37,308 nucleotides of DNA, taken from Acidobacteriota bacterium. Its GTDB lineage: Bacteria; Acidobacteriota; Terriglobia; Acidiferrales; UBA7541. Of this stretch, positions 13,108 through 22,627 are shown one piece after another. The notes beneath the pieces were generated by a model. That model was not told the DNA's origin and made no database searches. It was given only the letters and a program-made list of their open reading frames with translations. The first letter of the stretch is position 1, and every line of letters begins with the position of its first letter. Where the stretch lies: contig PMAA01000193.1 of assembly GCA_003152355.1 (NCBI GenBank), forward strand, positions 1-37,308, in the 5' to 3' direction. The position numbers and the translations under genes are program-made.

Positions 13108-15993
13108 TTACAATTTTGTGCGTTTTGTGGCCAGCGCCTCGCGCAGTTTGTGCGCAAGCGTGCTCATCGTGAACGGCTTCTGAAGGAGCAGGACGTCCGA
13201 AGAAAGAATACCATGATGAATAATAGCCTGATCAGTGTAGCCGGACATGTATACGACGCGGATATCCGGCCGCAGAGATTCCACCCTCTTCGCAAGATCA
13301 CTTCCGCTGATGCCCGGCATCACGATGTCCGTCATGACGAGATCGATCGGGCCAGAATGCTTTGACACGAGCTCAATAGCGGCGTTGCCGTCTTCGGCGA
13401 CGAGCACTTTGTAGCCACAACTTTCGAGGTATTCCTTGGCGAGATTCCTGACGCCTTCTTCATCCTCGACCAGGAGCACCGTTTCCGTGCCGCGCGGAAG
13501 CGCAGCCGCGGCCGGCTTTTTTTCTTGCGGAGCGACTTCCTCTTCAACGGAGGGCAGATAAATCTTGAAAGTCGTGCCTTTGCCGATTTCGCTATAAACC
13601 CAAACGTATCCGCCACTTTGTTTCACGATTCCATAGACGGTCGCTAGCCCGAGCCCCGTTCCCTTCCCTTTTTCCTTGGTGGTGTAGAAGGGCTCGAAGA
13701 TGTGCGCCTGTGTGTCGGCATCCATGCCGCAGCCATTATCAGTGACCGCGAGCATCACGTACCGGCCGGGCATCAGGACCATAGGGGCCCGAGAATAGCT
13801 ATTGTCGAATTCGACGTTTGCGCTTTCGATGGTGAGCTTGCCGCCGCGCGGCATGGCATCGCGCGCATTGACCGCCAAATTCATGATCACCTGTTCGATC
13901 TGGCTTCGATCGGCTTTGACGCGCTTAAGATCGGGTGCGTTCACGGTGACGAGCTCGACGTCTTCGCCGATCAGGCGACGCAGAATCTTGCCCATATCGG
14001 ACACGACCGCCTGAACATTCAACACCACCGGCGCGAGCATCTGCTTGCGGCTGAAGGCCAGAAGCTGGCGCGTGAGCGAAGTTGCGCGCTGCGAGGCTTC
14101 TTGAATCTGTTCCGCGTTGCGGCGCAGGGACTCGCCCGGCTTCATGCGATCGGTAAGCAGCTCGGCATGACCCTGGATGACCATCAGGAGATTGTTGAAG
14201 TCATGGGCAATTCCGCCGGCCAGGCGCCCCACGGCTTCCATCTTCTGCGCTTGACGGAGTTGTTCCTCGAGCTTCTTGCGGTCGCTGACGTCAAGCGCCA
14301 TGCAAATCGCGCCTTCGCAGCGGCCGTTTTCGTTGCGGAGCGGTTCAGCGTGACACGCATAGGAGCCGTTGCGCCATTCCATGTGAAATGTGTTTGGCTC
14401 GCCCATCACGGCGCGGCGGTGCGAAGTGATTGGCAAAAAATTGGCGTCACTGGTTTCGAAGAAATCCGACAACGTCTTGCCGACGATTTCATTGGCATGC
14501 AGGCCGACACGCGTGAGACCGGCGCCCATGGCGGATGTGAACCGGAGGTTCTTGTCGATCGTCCATAGTATGGCGGGCAACTGCTCGATGAGGACGCGGA
14601 GACGCGCTTCACTCTCGCGCAACGCCACTTCGTGGCGTTTCCGCTCGATCGCCAGCGCTATCTGACCCCCGACCGAAGAGAGAAACTCGAGATCACGCTG
14701 CGTGTATGCGCCCGGATCCTGGTAATGCTGGACCACCAAAACACCAATCGTTGCCGACGGAGATCGCAACGGGACACCGAGCCATGAGGGCGAAGGGGTG
14801 CCCACCAGTTCAACTTTTCCCTGTTCCACCAGCCGGTCAAACACCAGCTGCGGAATCAGCATCGCCTTGCCGGTTCGAAAAACGTAGGCCGTGCAACTCT
14901 GGCCAACTCTTTGCGGGGGAGGCGCCGTGTCGAACTGATCGGCGAGAAACGGAAAATGGAACATGTCGGTGGCAGGTTCGTGCAGCGCCACGAAACAATT
15001 CTCGGCGTACAGAACTTTTTTGAGCGCGGCGTGGATGCCGCGCAGCAAGTCATCCAGATTGTCCGTCATGCTGACGCTGCGGATGATTTCCATCGAAGCC
15101 TGGCGTTCAGTCTCGGCGCGCTTTCGTTCGGTGATGTCTTCGACGGTACCTTCGTAATAGAGTAGCTTGTCCTGTTCGTCGCGAACGGCGTGCGCATTTT
15201 CGTTGATCCAGACGCGCTTGCCGTCGCGCCGGATCAGTTCGTATTCGAAGCCTTCGACGTGATCCTGCTCCTCCATGATTCGCTTGAACTCTTCGCGGCG
15301 CCAAGGGTCGGCATATAGCTGGTTTCCGATATTCTCGATTGACCCCATCATGTCGGCGGGCGAGCTGTAACCGAAGAGACGCGCGAGCGCGGGGTTGGCG
15401 CTCAGATAGCGGCCTTCGGCGGTTGTCTGGAAGATTCCCTCGATGGCGTTCTCGAAAAGCGTGCGGAGACGTTCCTCGGCCACGCGCTGTGCGCGCTCGG
15501 CACTCTTTCGCTCGGTGATGTCCTCGTACATGCCGATGGTGCCGATTTGGCGCCCGTGCATGACGAGCGGGACGCCGATGATTTGAACGTCGAGAAAGAA
15601 TCCATCACGGCGGCGGCGGCGCGTCGTGGCGCGTACCGTCGATCCGGTGCCGACGCGTCTTGTCAGGTCGCTCGCCTCATTCGCCAGATTCTCTGACGCA
15701 ATCAAATGGTCCAATCCCTGGCCTTTCAATTCGCGCTGCGTATGCTGGAACAGCCGCTCAAATGCGGGATTGCACATCTCCACGCAGTCGTTGGCGTCCA
15801 GAACGACGATGGCGATTGGATTATTTTCGGTAAGGGACTGCAGGTAAGCGGTCTGAAGATCCTGCGCGCTATCGGAGGCGCGCACTGCGGGGCTCGCGTC
15901 CGTCTGCGAACGCGGACGCTCAATTGAATCAACCGAATCAACAATTATTCGAGTCGTATCCGCCATGCGAGCGGTCAAGCCGGCCAAGGGCAC
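13108..15993 (-). CDS. Hybrid sensor histidine kinase, PAS-PAS-GAF-PAS-HisKA-HATPase-REC
   Basis: A 961-aa cytosolic sensor kinase with no membrane segment, so it senses an internal or diffusible signal. In order: PAS (LTENNPIAIVVLD, about 54-170), PAS (LRTLFENAIEGIFQTT, about 177-295), GAF (about 310-455), PAS (LRVLIEQLPAILWTID, about 468-580), HisKA with H597 in GGIAHDFNN, and an ATPase domain with NLAVNARDAMP (N box), DNGCGM and GTGLGLATVYG. A C-terminal receiver (TVLLVEDEEG onward) carries phospho-acceptor D889 in VMTDIVMPG and the conserved KP near the end. The ggIAHDFNN form is typical of the HPK4-like group that favours fused receivers. No separate response regulator is adjacent. The GTG at 15993 is preceded by aggggtttct, a good ribosome site, which favours it over the ATG nine codons later. 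Confidence 0.9.
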   Translation of the reverse strand: MPLAGLTARMADTTRIIVDSVDSIERPRSQTDASPAVRASDSAQDLQTAYLQSLTENNPIAIVVLDANDCVEMCNPAFERLFQHTQRELKGQGLDHLIASENLANEASDLTRRVGTGSTVRATTRRRRRDGFFLDVQIIGVPLVMHGRQIGTIGMYEDITERKSAERAQRVAEERLRTLFENAIEGIFQTTAEGRYLSANPALARLFGYSSPADMMGSIENIGNQLYADPWRREEFKRIMEEQDHVEGFEYELIRRDGKRVWINENAHAVRDEQDKLLYYEGTVEDITERKRAETERQASMEIIRSVSMTDNLDDLLRGIHAALKKVLYAENCFVALHEPATDMFHFPFLADQFDTAPPPQRVGQSCTAYVFRTGKAMLIPQLVFDRLVEQGKVELVGTPSPSWLGVPLRSPSATIGVLVVQHYQDPGAYTQRDLEFLSSVGGQIALAIERKRHEVALRESEARLRVLIEQLPAILWTIDKNLRFTSAMGAGLTRVGLHANEIVGKTLSDFFETSDANFLPITSHRRAVMGEPNTFHMEWRNGSYACHAEPLRNENGRCEGAICMALDVSDRKKLEEQLRQAQKMEAVGRLAGGIAHDFNNLLMVIQGHAELLTDRMKPGESLRRNAEQIQEASQRATSLTRQLLAFSRKQMLAPVVLNVQAVVSDMGKILRRLIGEDVELVTVNAPDLKRVKADRSQIEQVIMNLAVNARDAMPRGGKLTIESANVEFDNSYSRAPMVLMPGRYVMLAVTDNGCGMDADTQAHIFEPFYTTKEKGKGTGLGLATVYGIVKQSGGYVWVYSEIGKGTTFKIYLPSVEEEVAPQEKKPAAAALPRGTETVLLVEDEEGVRNLAKEYLESCGYKVLVAEDGNAAIELVSKHSGPIDLVMTDIVMPGISGSDLAKRVESLRPDIRVVYMSGYTDQAIIHHGILSSDVLLLQKPFTMSTLAHKLREALATKRTKL

Positions 15994-16022
15994 AGAAACC
16001 CCTGGGATGGCCCCAGACTCGT

Positions 16023-16051
16023 ATCATGTATGGCGACCGCAAAACTGACAA
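16023..16051 (-). promoter_or_regulatory. Possible promoter of the histidine kinase gene
   Basis: Minus-strand TTGTCA (16051-16046), a 17-nt spacer and CATGAT (16028-16023) lie about 30 nt before the GTG start. The -10 match is imperfect. A small palindrome tggtac-cttc-gtacca lies just upstream. Confidence 0.3.
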
Positions 16052-16160
16052 TGGTACCTTCGTACCAACGATGAAGAAAACACAGGGGTTATCAACGCGG
16101 AACAGCGGGTAAACATATTCTAAAATTGGTCTTGAATGAGTGTTGAAAACGCGCCCACGA

Positions 16161-17849
16161 CTATGGCTTCGCCGGCGGAGGTTCCGGGATCGCCTCGCCA
16201 TCTTTTCGCGGATCGGAGGCGCCAAAATTGATTTTGTTCTTGAAATCGCGAAGCACCGCCTGGCCTCCGCCAAAGTGCGAAGAAAAGCCAAGCCACTCCG
16301 TGATCAAGTGTCCGCGCGAGGTTAAGTCGTCGCGAACTGCCTGGGGGACGCGATGTTCCATGTCCACGTCGCAGCCGGAGAATGTGTACTTCGTGAAACG
16401 CGGTGTCTCGAGGGCGGCTTGTATGTTCATTCCGCCGTCGGCGATGTCGGAGACAAATTGCGCGTGAGCCTGCGCTTGATTGAAACCGCCCATGATACCG
16501 AAGGCGATTCGCTCGTCCCCGCGCGTCATGAAGCCCGGAATGATCGTGTGCAGCGGACGCTTGTGGCCCGCAAGCGCGTTAGGAGACGCCGGGTCGAGGC
16601 TAAAGAGGCCGCCTCTGTTCTGGAGCACGAAGCCTGCGCCGCCGGCGACAACGCCGGAGCCAAACCCGCTGTAATTGCTCTGTATCAGCGAGACCATGTT
16701 GCCTTCGGAATCGACGACGGTGAGATAGGTTGTGTCTCCGCCTGCTGGCAGCGTCCCCGCCGCAACATTGCAGTTGGCGCGCTTCATGTCAATTTGCGCG
16801 GCGCGATTTTTGGCGTACTCCTTCGACAGCATTTGCGCGACGGGAATCGCGCTGTATTTCGGGTCGCCGACATATCTCAAAAGGTCCGCGTAGGCCAGCT
16901 TCTTGGACTCGATCATCACGTGCAACGCATCTGCCGACAACGAGCCAAACTGCGCCACGGGAAACCGCTCCATCAGATTCAGCATTTCAAGCGCGGCGAT
17001 TCCCTGCCCGTTCGGCGGAATTTCGTACACGGTCCAGTCGCGATAGGTCGTCGAAATCGGCTCGACCCACTCGCTGGAGTAGGCGGCAAGGTCGTCGAGG
17101 TTCATCGTGCCGCCCAGGCTGCGAGATGTTTCTACGATGGCGCGCCCGATCGGGCCTTCGTAATACGCATCCCGGCCCCCTGCAGCGATTTTTTCGAGGG
17201 AATTCGCGAGATCCGCGTTGCGAAACACCTCGCCTAATCTCGGAGAGTGGCCGCCAGGAATGTAAGTTTTCGAGAAGTTCGCGTCCGCTGCAAAACTGGG
17301 AGAATCTACCACCCAATTTTCGGCCGTTCGCTCGGGAACGGGGAAACCTTCGCGCGCATAGTGAATTGCCGGCGCAAGCACTTCGGCGAATTTCTTCCGT
17401 CCGAAGCGGTCGAGCAATTTCGCCCAGCCATCCACCGCGCCGGGAACTGTTACGGAATTGATGCCCGATTGAGGCATCGCTGTAATTCCATGCGATTTCA
17501 GAAAATCAATCGTCAAGCCGGCGGGCGACCAGCCGCTTGCGTTGATCCCGTACAGTTTCCCCGTCTTCGCATCGTAAACAATTGCGAAGAGGTCGCCGCC
17601 GATGCCGTTCATCATCGGCGCGACCACGCCCATCACGGCATTCGTGGCCACCGCCGCATCAATTGCGTTGCCACCATGCGCGAGAATCGTCGCGCCGGCT
17701 TGAGCCGCGAGCGGGCTTTCGGCAGACACAATCCCGCCGCGGCTCACAACCATCGAGCGCCCTTGATCTCGATCTTGGGCGTGGATACCGAGCAAAAAAC
17801 TCATCCCCGCGAGCAAAACGAACAACAGGCTGGCAGCAACGCTCTTCAT
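16161..17849 (-). CDS. ggt: Gamma-glutamyltransferase, secreted
   Basis: Ntn-hydrolase that cleaves gamma-glutamyl compounds such as glutathione, or transfers the glutamyl group, in the periplasm. The precursor is 562 aa with a signal peptide (MKSVAASLLFVLLAGMSFLLGIHAQ). Large-subunit features include GGNAIDAAVATNAVMGVV, NGIGGDLF and the ASGWSPAGL stretch. Self-cleavage is expected before T373 in DTTYLTVVDSEGN, which aligns with Thr391 of the E. coli enzyme and would give a small subunit of about 190 aa. GHKRPLHTIIPG matches the family's KRPLSSM-type region. The track start 17993 would overlap the DinB-like gene by over 100 nt; the ATG at 17849 begins a clean signal peptide and lies 38 nt after it. 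The two genes are probably cotranscribed. Confidence 0.92.
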   Translation of the reverse strand: MKSVAASLLFVLLAGMSFLLGIHAQDRDQGRSMVVSRGGIVSAESPLAAQAGATILAHGGNAIDAAVATNAVMGVVAPMMNGIGGDLFAIVYDAKTGKLYGINASGWSPAGLTIDFLKSHGITAMPQSGINSVTVPGAVDGWAKLLDRFGRKKFAEVLAPAIHYAREGFPVPERTAENWVVDSPSFAADANFSKTYIPGGHSPRLGEVFRNADLANSLEKIAAGGRDAYYEGPIGRAIVETSRSLGGTMNLDDLAAYSSEWVEPISTTYRDWTVYEIPPNGQGIAALEMLNLMERFPVAQFGSLSADALHVMIESKKLAYADLLRYVGDPKYSAIPVAQMLSKEYAKNRAAQIDMKRANCNVAAGTLPAGGDTTYLTVVDSEGNMVSLIQSNYSGFGSGVVAGGAGFVLQNRGGLFSLDPASPNALAGHKRPLHTIIPGFMTRGDERIAFGIMGGFNQAQAHAQFVSDIADGGMNIQAALETPRFTKYTFSGCDVDMEHRVPQAVRDDLTSRGHLITEWLGFSSHFGGGQAVLRDFKNKINFGASDPRKDGEAIPEPPPAKP

Positions 17850-17887
17850 TCGTTCCACTCGCTTTGATTTGCTGTGCTGTGCGGCGG

Positions 17888-18424
17888 CTACGATGCCTTC
17901 TTGCGCGATGCGGGAGGCACGACGCCATTGTTGCGGTAATACACGACGAGCTGGCCGTAGTGCTCGCCCATATGCTCGATGTAACCAGTCCAATAATCGA
18001 GATGCTTCAGAATTTCGGCGTCGCCGCTTTGTTGAATCGCGGTCGCGCCATCGGCCACCGATTTCTTGAGGTAATCAACGATCTGCGCTTTGGTCTTAAA
18101 CTGGTCTGCCGGCGGATTGTCGCCCTCCACTCCCAATTTTTTCTTCACCGCCAGGTTGACCATCTCATAATTCGATCCCGCGAGGTGGCGCATCACGTCG
18201 GCAAAGCTCCGGACGTCGGGGTTCGGCCGATAGCCGTACTTGTCTTCCGGCCAATCTTCAGCCATGGCCACGAGCCGATTGCCGATGTCGTTCCAGTTAT
18301 CGAGGATCGCTGACGTCGGCGTCACCGGCTTCTTCTGTGCACTGTCCTGAGCGCGTGCCGCAGTCCCTGCGATCAAGAATGCGAGTGCGGCCAAGATACT
18401 CCCTGCAAACAAACGTCTCTTCAT
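17888..18424 (-). CDS. DinB-like four-helix protein with signal peptide
   Basis: A 178-aa exported protein: signal peptide MKRRLFAGSILAALAFLIAGTAARAQ, then a DinB/YfiT-type domain. The three expected metal-binding histidines can be placed in FADVMRHLAG and EHMGEHYGQL (H-x3-H). The family includes metal-dependent thiol transferases and many proteins of unknown function, so the reaction is not known. Being exported is common for acidobacterial members, as far as I recall. A clear ribosome site (aaggag, 8 nt before the ATG) fixes the start. It precedes ggt by 38 nt. A functional link between a possible thiol-handling DinB protein and a glutathione-cleaving enzyme is tempting but only an inference. 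Confidence 0.8.
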   Translation of the reverse strand: MKRRLFAGSILAALAFLIAGTAARAQDSAQKKPVTPTSAILDNWNDIGNRLVAMAEDWPEDKYGYRPNPDVRSFADVMRHLAGSNYEMVNLAVKKKLGVEGDNPPADQFKTKAQIVDYLKKSVADGATAIQQSGDAEILKHLDYWTGYIEHMGEHYGQLVVYYRNNGVVPPASRKKAS

Positions 18425-18578
18425 GAATTTTCTCCTTCGGAAATTTACCCCGCCGCGCGCCCCAGGGCGGGCCTAAGACTATCCATGTTGGGCCACCAAG
18501 TCTAGAGGAACACTCTTTGAACGCTCTTTGCGGAGAAGGATTGCTGGGAACAATCGATTCGCTTTGCGCCGCGATACT

Positions 18579-19265
18579 TCACGCCGCTGTGACGACGATA
18601 CCCGTGCATCGCTCGCGCCCGGTCCGGCGATATCCGTGCAAAACGCTCGAATCGAAATAGATGGCGTCACCGGCAACGAGCGAATTTTCCTCCGAGCCGA
18701 CCCGGATCGCCAATTTGCCCGTCATCACGTAAATCATCTCGACGCCGGTGTGATGATGCAGCCGGATTTTATCGGGCGCAACCGATTCGAACTCGGCCCA
18801 GTAGGAATTCAATTTGCGGTCGACGACCGAAAAATCCAGAGATTCGAAGTGGTACGAGACGTTTTTTCCCGCAGCGGTCTCGGGAAACTTCTTGCGCTCC
18901 CGCTTCCGGACGACCGCCAGCGGGTGACGGGCGCGGTCGTCAACGAAGAAGCTGTCCAAACCGACGCTGAAGACCATCGCGATTCGCAGAAGTGTTGGCA
19001 AAGTCGGATGCAGCTTTCCGCGCTCGAGCTTTGAGAGCATGGCGGGCGATAACCCTGTATGCCGGCCCAACTCCACCAGTCCGAGCTTCTTCCGCAGCCG
19101 CAGCGCCCTCAATTTTTCGCCGATCGCGTATCGCGTGAGACCCTTCTGTAAGGCTTCTGAGAGCATGCGCTTCCCTTTTCCGATGTCGAATTTCCCCTGA
19201 GGAAAACAACGGGCGGAAATTTTCACGCCATTCACATCACTTTCTATTGTTGTCTGTATTTTCAT
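18579..19265 (-). CDS. XRE-family transcriptional regulator with cupin domain
   Basis: A 228-aa cytosolic regulator. Residues about 48-110 form an XRE helix-turn-helix (IGEKLRALRLRKKLGLVELGRHTGLSPAMLSKLERGKLHPTL region), and the C-terminal half is a cupin (IRLHHHTGVEMIYVMTGKL, then DAIYFDSSVLHGY) with the HHH...E...H pattern that usually binds a metal or a small effector. Family members control diverse catabolic or stress genes. The start could be the ATG at 19265 or a TTG at 19274, the latter having a weak agag ribosome site; the difference is three residues. It is divergent from the fasciclin gene, with a 9-bp inverted repeat in between that could be its operator. Confidence 0.85.
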   Translation of the reverse strand: MKIQTTIESDVNGVKISARCFPQGKFDIGKGKRMLSEALQKGLTRYAIGEKLRALRLRKKLGLVELGRHTGLSPAMLSKLERGKLHPTLPTLLRIAMVFSVGLDSFFVDDRARHPLAVVRKRERKKFPETAAGKNVSYHFESLDFSVVDRKLNSYWAEFESVAPDKIRLHHHTGVEMIYVMTGKLAIRVGSEENSLVAGDAIYFDSSVLHGYRRTGRERCTGIVVTAA

Positions 19266-19292
19266 TGCAGTCAAATAGTTTTTCTCTATGAT
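19265..19292 (+). promoter_or_regulatory. Candidate promoter of the fasciclin gene
   Basis: TTGCAG (19265-19270), 16-nt spacer, TATGAT (19287-19292). It overlaps the first codons of the divergent XRE-cupin gene. Transcription would begin just before the inverted repeat at 19301. Confidence 0.4.
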
Positions 19293-19300
19293 ACATCTTA

Positions 19301-19337
19301 GAAACGGGAGTAGCGCAAGCAGGGCTGTTCCCGTTTC
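19301..19337. promoter_or_regulatory. 9-bp inverted repeat between divergent XRE-cupin and fasciclin genes
   Basis: gaaacggga (19301-19309) and tcccgtttc (19329-19337) are perfect inverted arms with a 19-nt spacer, at or just after the predicted start point of the fasciclin transcript. It could be a two-half-site operator for the XRE regulator or a 5'-end hairpin of the mRNA. Confidence 0.45.
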
Positions 19338-19403
19338 GCAAATGCGGTTCGTCCTACGGTTTCAAACGGACTCGATCAGGAATCCGATTCACGAGGAGAA
19401 AAG

Positions 19404-19922
19404 ATGAACGCTTTATCGCAACACAATTTAATTCGCTTCAGCGTCGTCGGCGCATTGGCGCTGGCGGCGGTTCTTGCGCTCACTGTCTTCGGTGCCGCCA
19501 CGCCTCCCCAGAAGAAGGACATCGTTGATACTGCGGTTGCCGCCGGGCAATTCAAGACTCTCGCCGCTGCTCTTCAAGCCGCCGGTTTGGTGGACACACT
19601 CAAAGGCAAGGGTCCTTTCACAGTGTTTGCGCCGACCGACGAAGCTTTCGCCAAGCTGCCAGCAAGTACGGTGGAAGATCTCTTGAAGCCCGAGAACAAG
19701 GCAAAGCTCCAAGCGATTCTGACGTACCACGTCGTTGCCGGACGCGTCACTGCCGCTCAAGTGATGAAAATGTCGTCCGCCAAGACATTGAACGGTGAAG
19801 ATTTAACCATTCATACCGACGGCGACGCCGTGATGGTTAACGACGCCCACGTCGTGAAAACCGACATCCTTTGCAGCAACGGCGTGATCCACGTGATCGA
19901 CACCGTCCTGCTGCCAAAGTAA
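19404..19922 (+). CDS. Secreted fasciclin (FAS1) domain protein
   Basis: A 172-aa exported protein with a signal peptide (about residues 1-32, ending near VFGAAT) and a single FAS1 domain filling the rest. The signature motifs are present: [15 protein letters not shown] (H1 region), LTYHVVAG (YH motif) and [13 protein letters not shown] (H2 region). Such one-domain proteins, related to mycobacterial MPB70, are thought to act in adhesion or surface interactions; the ligand is unknown. gaggag seven nt upstream of the ATG is a strong ribosome site. Divergent from the XRE-cupin gene, which may control it, and followed by a good intrinsic terminator. Confidence 0.92.
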   Translation: MNALSQHNLIRFSVVGALALAAVLALTVFGAATPPQKKDIVDTAVAAGQFKTLAAALQAAGLVDTLKGKGPFTVFAPTDEAFAKLPASTVEDLLKPENKAKLQAILTYHVVAGRVTAAQVMKMSSAKTLNGEDLTIHTDGDAVMVNDAHVVKTDILCSNGVIHVIDTVLLPK

Positions 19923-19990
19923 AGGCTCAGACGGGTCCGGCCAAACTCTAAAACGAGGGACGGGGCAGGTCAGGCCGGCTCGAGTGAGGG

Positions 19991-20035
19991 AGGGCGCTAT
20001 CCCACAGGGGTGGATGGCGCCCTTCATTTCTTGTG
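19991..20035 (+). terminator. Intrinsic terminator after the fasciclin gene
   Basis: agggcgc (19991-19997) pairs with gcgccct (20017-20023), with additional inner pairing, and is followed by tcatttcttgt. It lies inside the track's extended glgB reading frame, which argues that the extension is not translated. Confidence 0.6.
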
Positions 20036-20085
20036 CACGCGTTTCGCTCGACAATCCGGGGTATCGCGCGACGCCCGCACAGGAT

Positions 20086-20114
20086 TTGGCGTACAGTAAG
20101 ACCTCCGCTAGAAT
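20086..20114 (+). promoter_or_regulatory. Candidate promoter of the branching-enzyme gene
   Basis: TTGGCG (20086-20091), 17-nt spacer, TAGAAT (20109-20114). The -10 box overlaps the ATG at 20113, so if it is real, translation must begin further downstream. Confidence 0.4.
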
Positions 20115-22449
20115 GAGGGCGCAATCCCAGGCGTGCCGCACCAGCGCGCCGCTTCCCTTGCCCGATAAACGACAATCCGATGGCGGCGCGCAAGCCGCGC
20201 CTGCTCACGATCTGCTCTCAATCGAGCTGAATGCCCTCGTACGCGGGGAGCATTCGGATCCATTCCATATCCTGGGACCGCACTACGAAGAAGTTAGCGG
20301 CAAGAATTCCGTCATCGTGCGCGTGTTCCGGCCCGGCGCCGAATCGGTTGCTGTGATTTGGAGCGGCCGCACTTCGCCGGTTGCCGCGGCGCGCACTGCG
20401 GTTGACGACATTTTCGTTGCCGCGATTCCCGTGCAAGTGCCGGAGCTCGCTGTCGGCCAGAAATTAGGGCCAATTAATCCGACGACGTATCGTCTCCGGG
20501 TTACCTACTCCGACGGCCGCGTCGAAGAAGGCTACGACGCCTACGCCTTCCCGCCGGTCCTGACGGAATTCGATCTGCACCTGATCGGCGAAGGCACGCA
20601 CTATTTCAATTACGAAAAGCTGGGCGCGCACGTCCGCGAGCAGGAAGGCGTTCGCGGCGTGCACTTCGGCGTGTGGGCGCCGAACGCGCGGCGCGTGAGC
20701 GTCGTCGGCGATTTCAATCACTGGGACGGCCGAACGCATCCGATGCTGAGCCGCGGCTTCTCTGGAATCTGGGAGCTTTTCGTCCCCGGCCTCGATCACG
20801 GCGATCTCTACAAATTTGAAATTCTCTCGCAGGTAGAACATCAGCTCGCGCTGAAGGCCGATCCATACGCCTTCTACGCCGAGCTTCGGCCGAATACGAG
20901 CTCGATTGTCTACGACGTGGATCGTTACCACTGGAACGATGCCGAGTGGCTCGAGCAGCGCGCCAAACGCGATCTATTGCGCGCGCCGCTTTCCATTTAC
21001 GAAGTGCACCTCGGCTCGTGGCGCAAGCGCGACTCCGAAGGCGGGCGTTGGCTTACCTATCGTGAGCTCGTCGACGAATTAATTCCTTACGCCAAAGAGA
21101 TGGGCTACACGCATCTTGAGCTGATGCCCGTGATGGAATACCCGTACGACGGATCGTGGGGCTACCAGACGGTCGGATATTTCGCCCCGACCAGCCGCTA
21201 TGGCGAGCCGGATGATTTCAAGTTCTTTGTGGATCGCTGCCATCAGGCGGGACTCGGCGTCATTCTCGATTGGACGCCCGCACATTTTCCGCGCGACGCG
21301 CACGGCCTGGCATACTTCGACGGTACGCATCTCTACGAGCACGCCGACCCTCGTAAGGGCACGCAACCGGACTGGGGCACGCTCGTCTTCAATTACGGCC
21401 GGAACGAAGTGCAAAATTTCCTGGTGTCCAATGGGCTTTTCTGGCTCGAGAAGTATCACGCCGACGGCCTTCGCGTGGATGCCGTCGCCTCCATGCTCTA
21501 CCTCGACTACTCGCGAAAAGAGGGCGAGTGGATTCCGAATCAGTTTGGCGGCAGAGAAAATCTTGAGGCAATCGCATTTATAAAGAAACTGAATGAAGTC
21601 GCCCACACGCGAAACTCCGGCATCCTGATGATTGCCGAGGAATCCACTTCCTGGCCGGCGGTCTCGCGTCCTACTTATGTCGGAGGGCTTGGCTTCGATC
21701 TGAAATGGAACATGGGGTGGATGAACGACACGCTGAAATATTTCTCCGAGAATCCGATCCACCGGAAATATCACCACAATCAGCTTACGTTCTCGATGAT
21801 GTACGCTTTCACCGAGAACTTCGTCCTTCCGCTGTCGCACGACGAAGTCGTGCATGGCAAGCAATCGCTGCTCTCGAAGATGCCCGGCGATGATTGGCAG
21901 CAATTCGCAAATCTGCGGCTGCTGTTCGCGTATCTCAACGCGCATCCGGGCAAGAAGCTGCTGTTCATGGGCTGCGAACTCGCGGAGCGCCACGAATGGG
22001 GGGAAACCCGAAGCATCGAATGGTCGCTCGAAGAATCTCCGCCGCACAGAGGAATGCAGCGCTTAGTCGCCGACCTGAACCGTCTGCATACGTCCAACCC
22101 GGCGTTTCACGAAGTGGATTTCGAGTGGAAGGGATTTGAGTGGCTCGAAGTCAACGACTTGGATCGCAGCACGTTGGCATTCATCCGGCGCGCGGCTGAT
22201 CCAAGTCAGTTCGTGCTCGTCGTCTGTAATTTCACTCCAGTCGTTCGGGCCGATTATCGAGTGGGCGCGCCTGTGGCCGGCTCCTATCAGGAGTTCTTCA
22301 ATTCCGATTCTTCCTATTACGGCGGCGGCGACGTTGGCAATCTCGGCGGAGTCATGACTGAGCCTATACCGTGGAATGGCCAGCAATTCTCCCTAAAGAT
22401 CACGTTGCCGCCCCTTGCCGTGATCTACTTCGCGCTCCAGCGCGAGTAA
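20113..22449 (+). CDS. glgB: 1,4-alpha-glucan branching enzyme
   Basis: Makes alpha-1,6 branches in glycogen. The 778-aa form has an N-terminal N1/CBM48 part ([16 protein letters not shown]), a second CBM48 ([22 protein letters not shown]), and a GH13 barrel with [21 protein letters not shown], the nucleophile D456 in GLRVDAV, acid/base E509 in MIAEEST and D577 in LSHDEVVHG, all in the expected order. Length is slightly above the usual 730 aa because of an N-terminal tail. The track start at 19984 runs through a terminator hairpin and is unlikely. The ATG at 20113 is the next candidate but overlaps a promoter-like -10 box and has no ribosome site, so the true start may be later, before residue LSIELNALV. 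No other glycogen gene is adjacent. Confidence 0.93.
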   Translation: MRAQSQACRTSAPLPLPDKRQSDGGAQAAPAHDLLSIELNALVRGEHSDPFHILGPHYEEVSGKNSVIVRVFRPGAESVAVIWSGRTSPVAAARTAVDDIFVAAIPVQVPELAVGQKLGPINPTTYRLRVTYSDGRVEEGYDAYAFPPVLTEFDLHLIGEGTHYFNYEKLGAHVREQEGVRGVHFGVWAPNARRVSVVGDFNHWDGRTHPMLSRGFSGIWELFVPGLDHGDLYKFEILSQVEHQLALKADPYAFYAELRPNTSSIVYDVDRYHWNDAEWLEQRAKRDLLRAPLSIYEVHLGSWRKRDSEGGRWLTYRELVDELIPYAKEMGYTHLELMPVMEYPYDGSWGYQTVGYFAPTSRYGEPDDFKFFVDRCHQAGLGVILDWTPAHFPRDAHGLAYFDGTHLYEHADPRKGTQPDWGTLVFNYGRNEVQNFLVSNGLFWLEKYHADGLRVDAVASMLYLDYSRKEGEWIPNQFGGRENLEAIAFIKKLNEVAHTRNSGILMIAEESTSWPAVSRPTYVGGLGFDLKWNMGWMNDTLKYFSENPIHRKYHHNQLTFSMMYAFTENFVLPLSHDEVVHGKQSLLSKMPGDDWQQFANLRLLFAYLNAHPGKKLLFMGCELAERHEWGETRSIEWSLEESPPHRGMQRLVADLNRLHTSNPAFHEVDFEWKGFEWLEVNDLDRSTLAFIRRAADPSQFVLVVCNFTPVVRADYRVGAPVAGSYQEFFNSDSSYYGGGDVGNLGGVMTEPIPWNGQQFSLKITLPPLAVIYFALQRE

Positions 22450-22627
22450 CCGCTGGCGTTTGAACGCCGCAACGGAGAATACCTTTTCAGAGCCTGGAGC
22501 CTCCCGCCTCCGGGAGCCAATCGAAATCGAAGGCAATTGCCGCGCATAAAGATTCTTCGCCTCGAAGGAACTTTTCGCAACCCAGCTCCGTATATCCCTC
22601 CAGCAGTTCGAAAGAAAGGAATATGAA

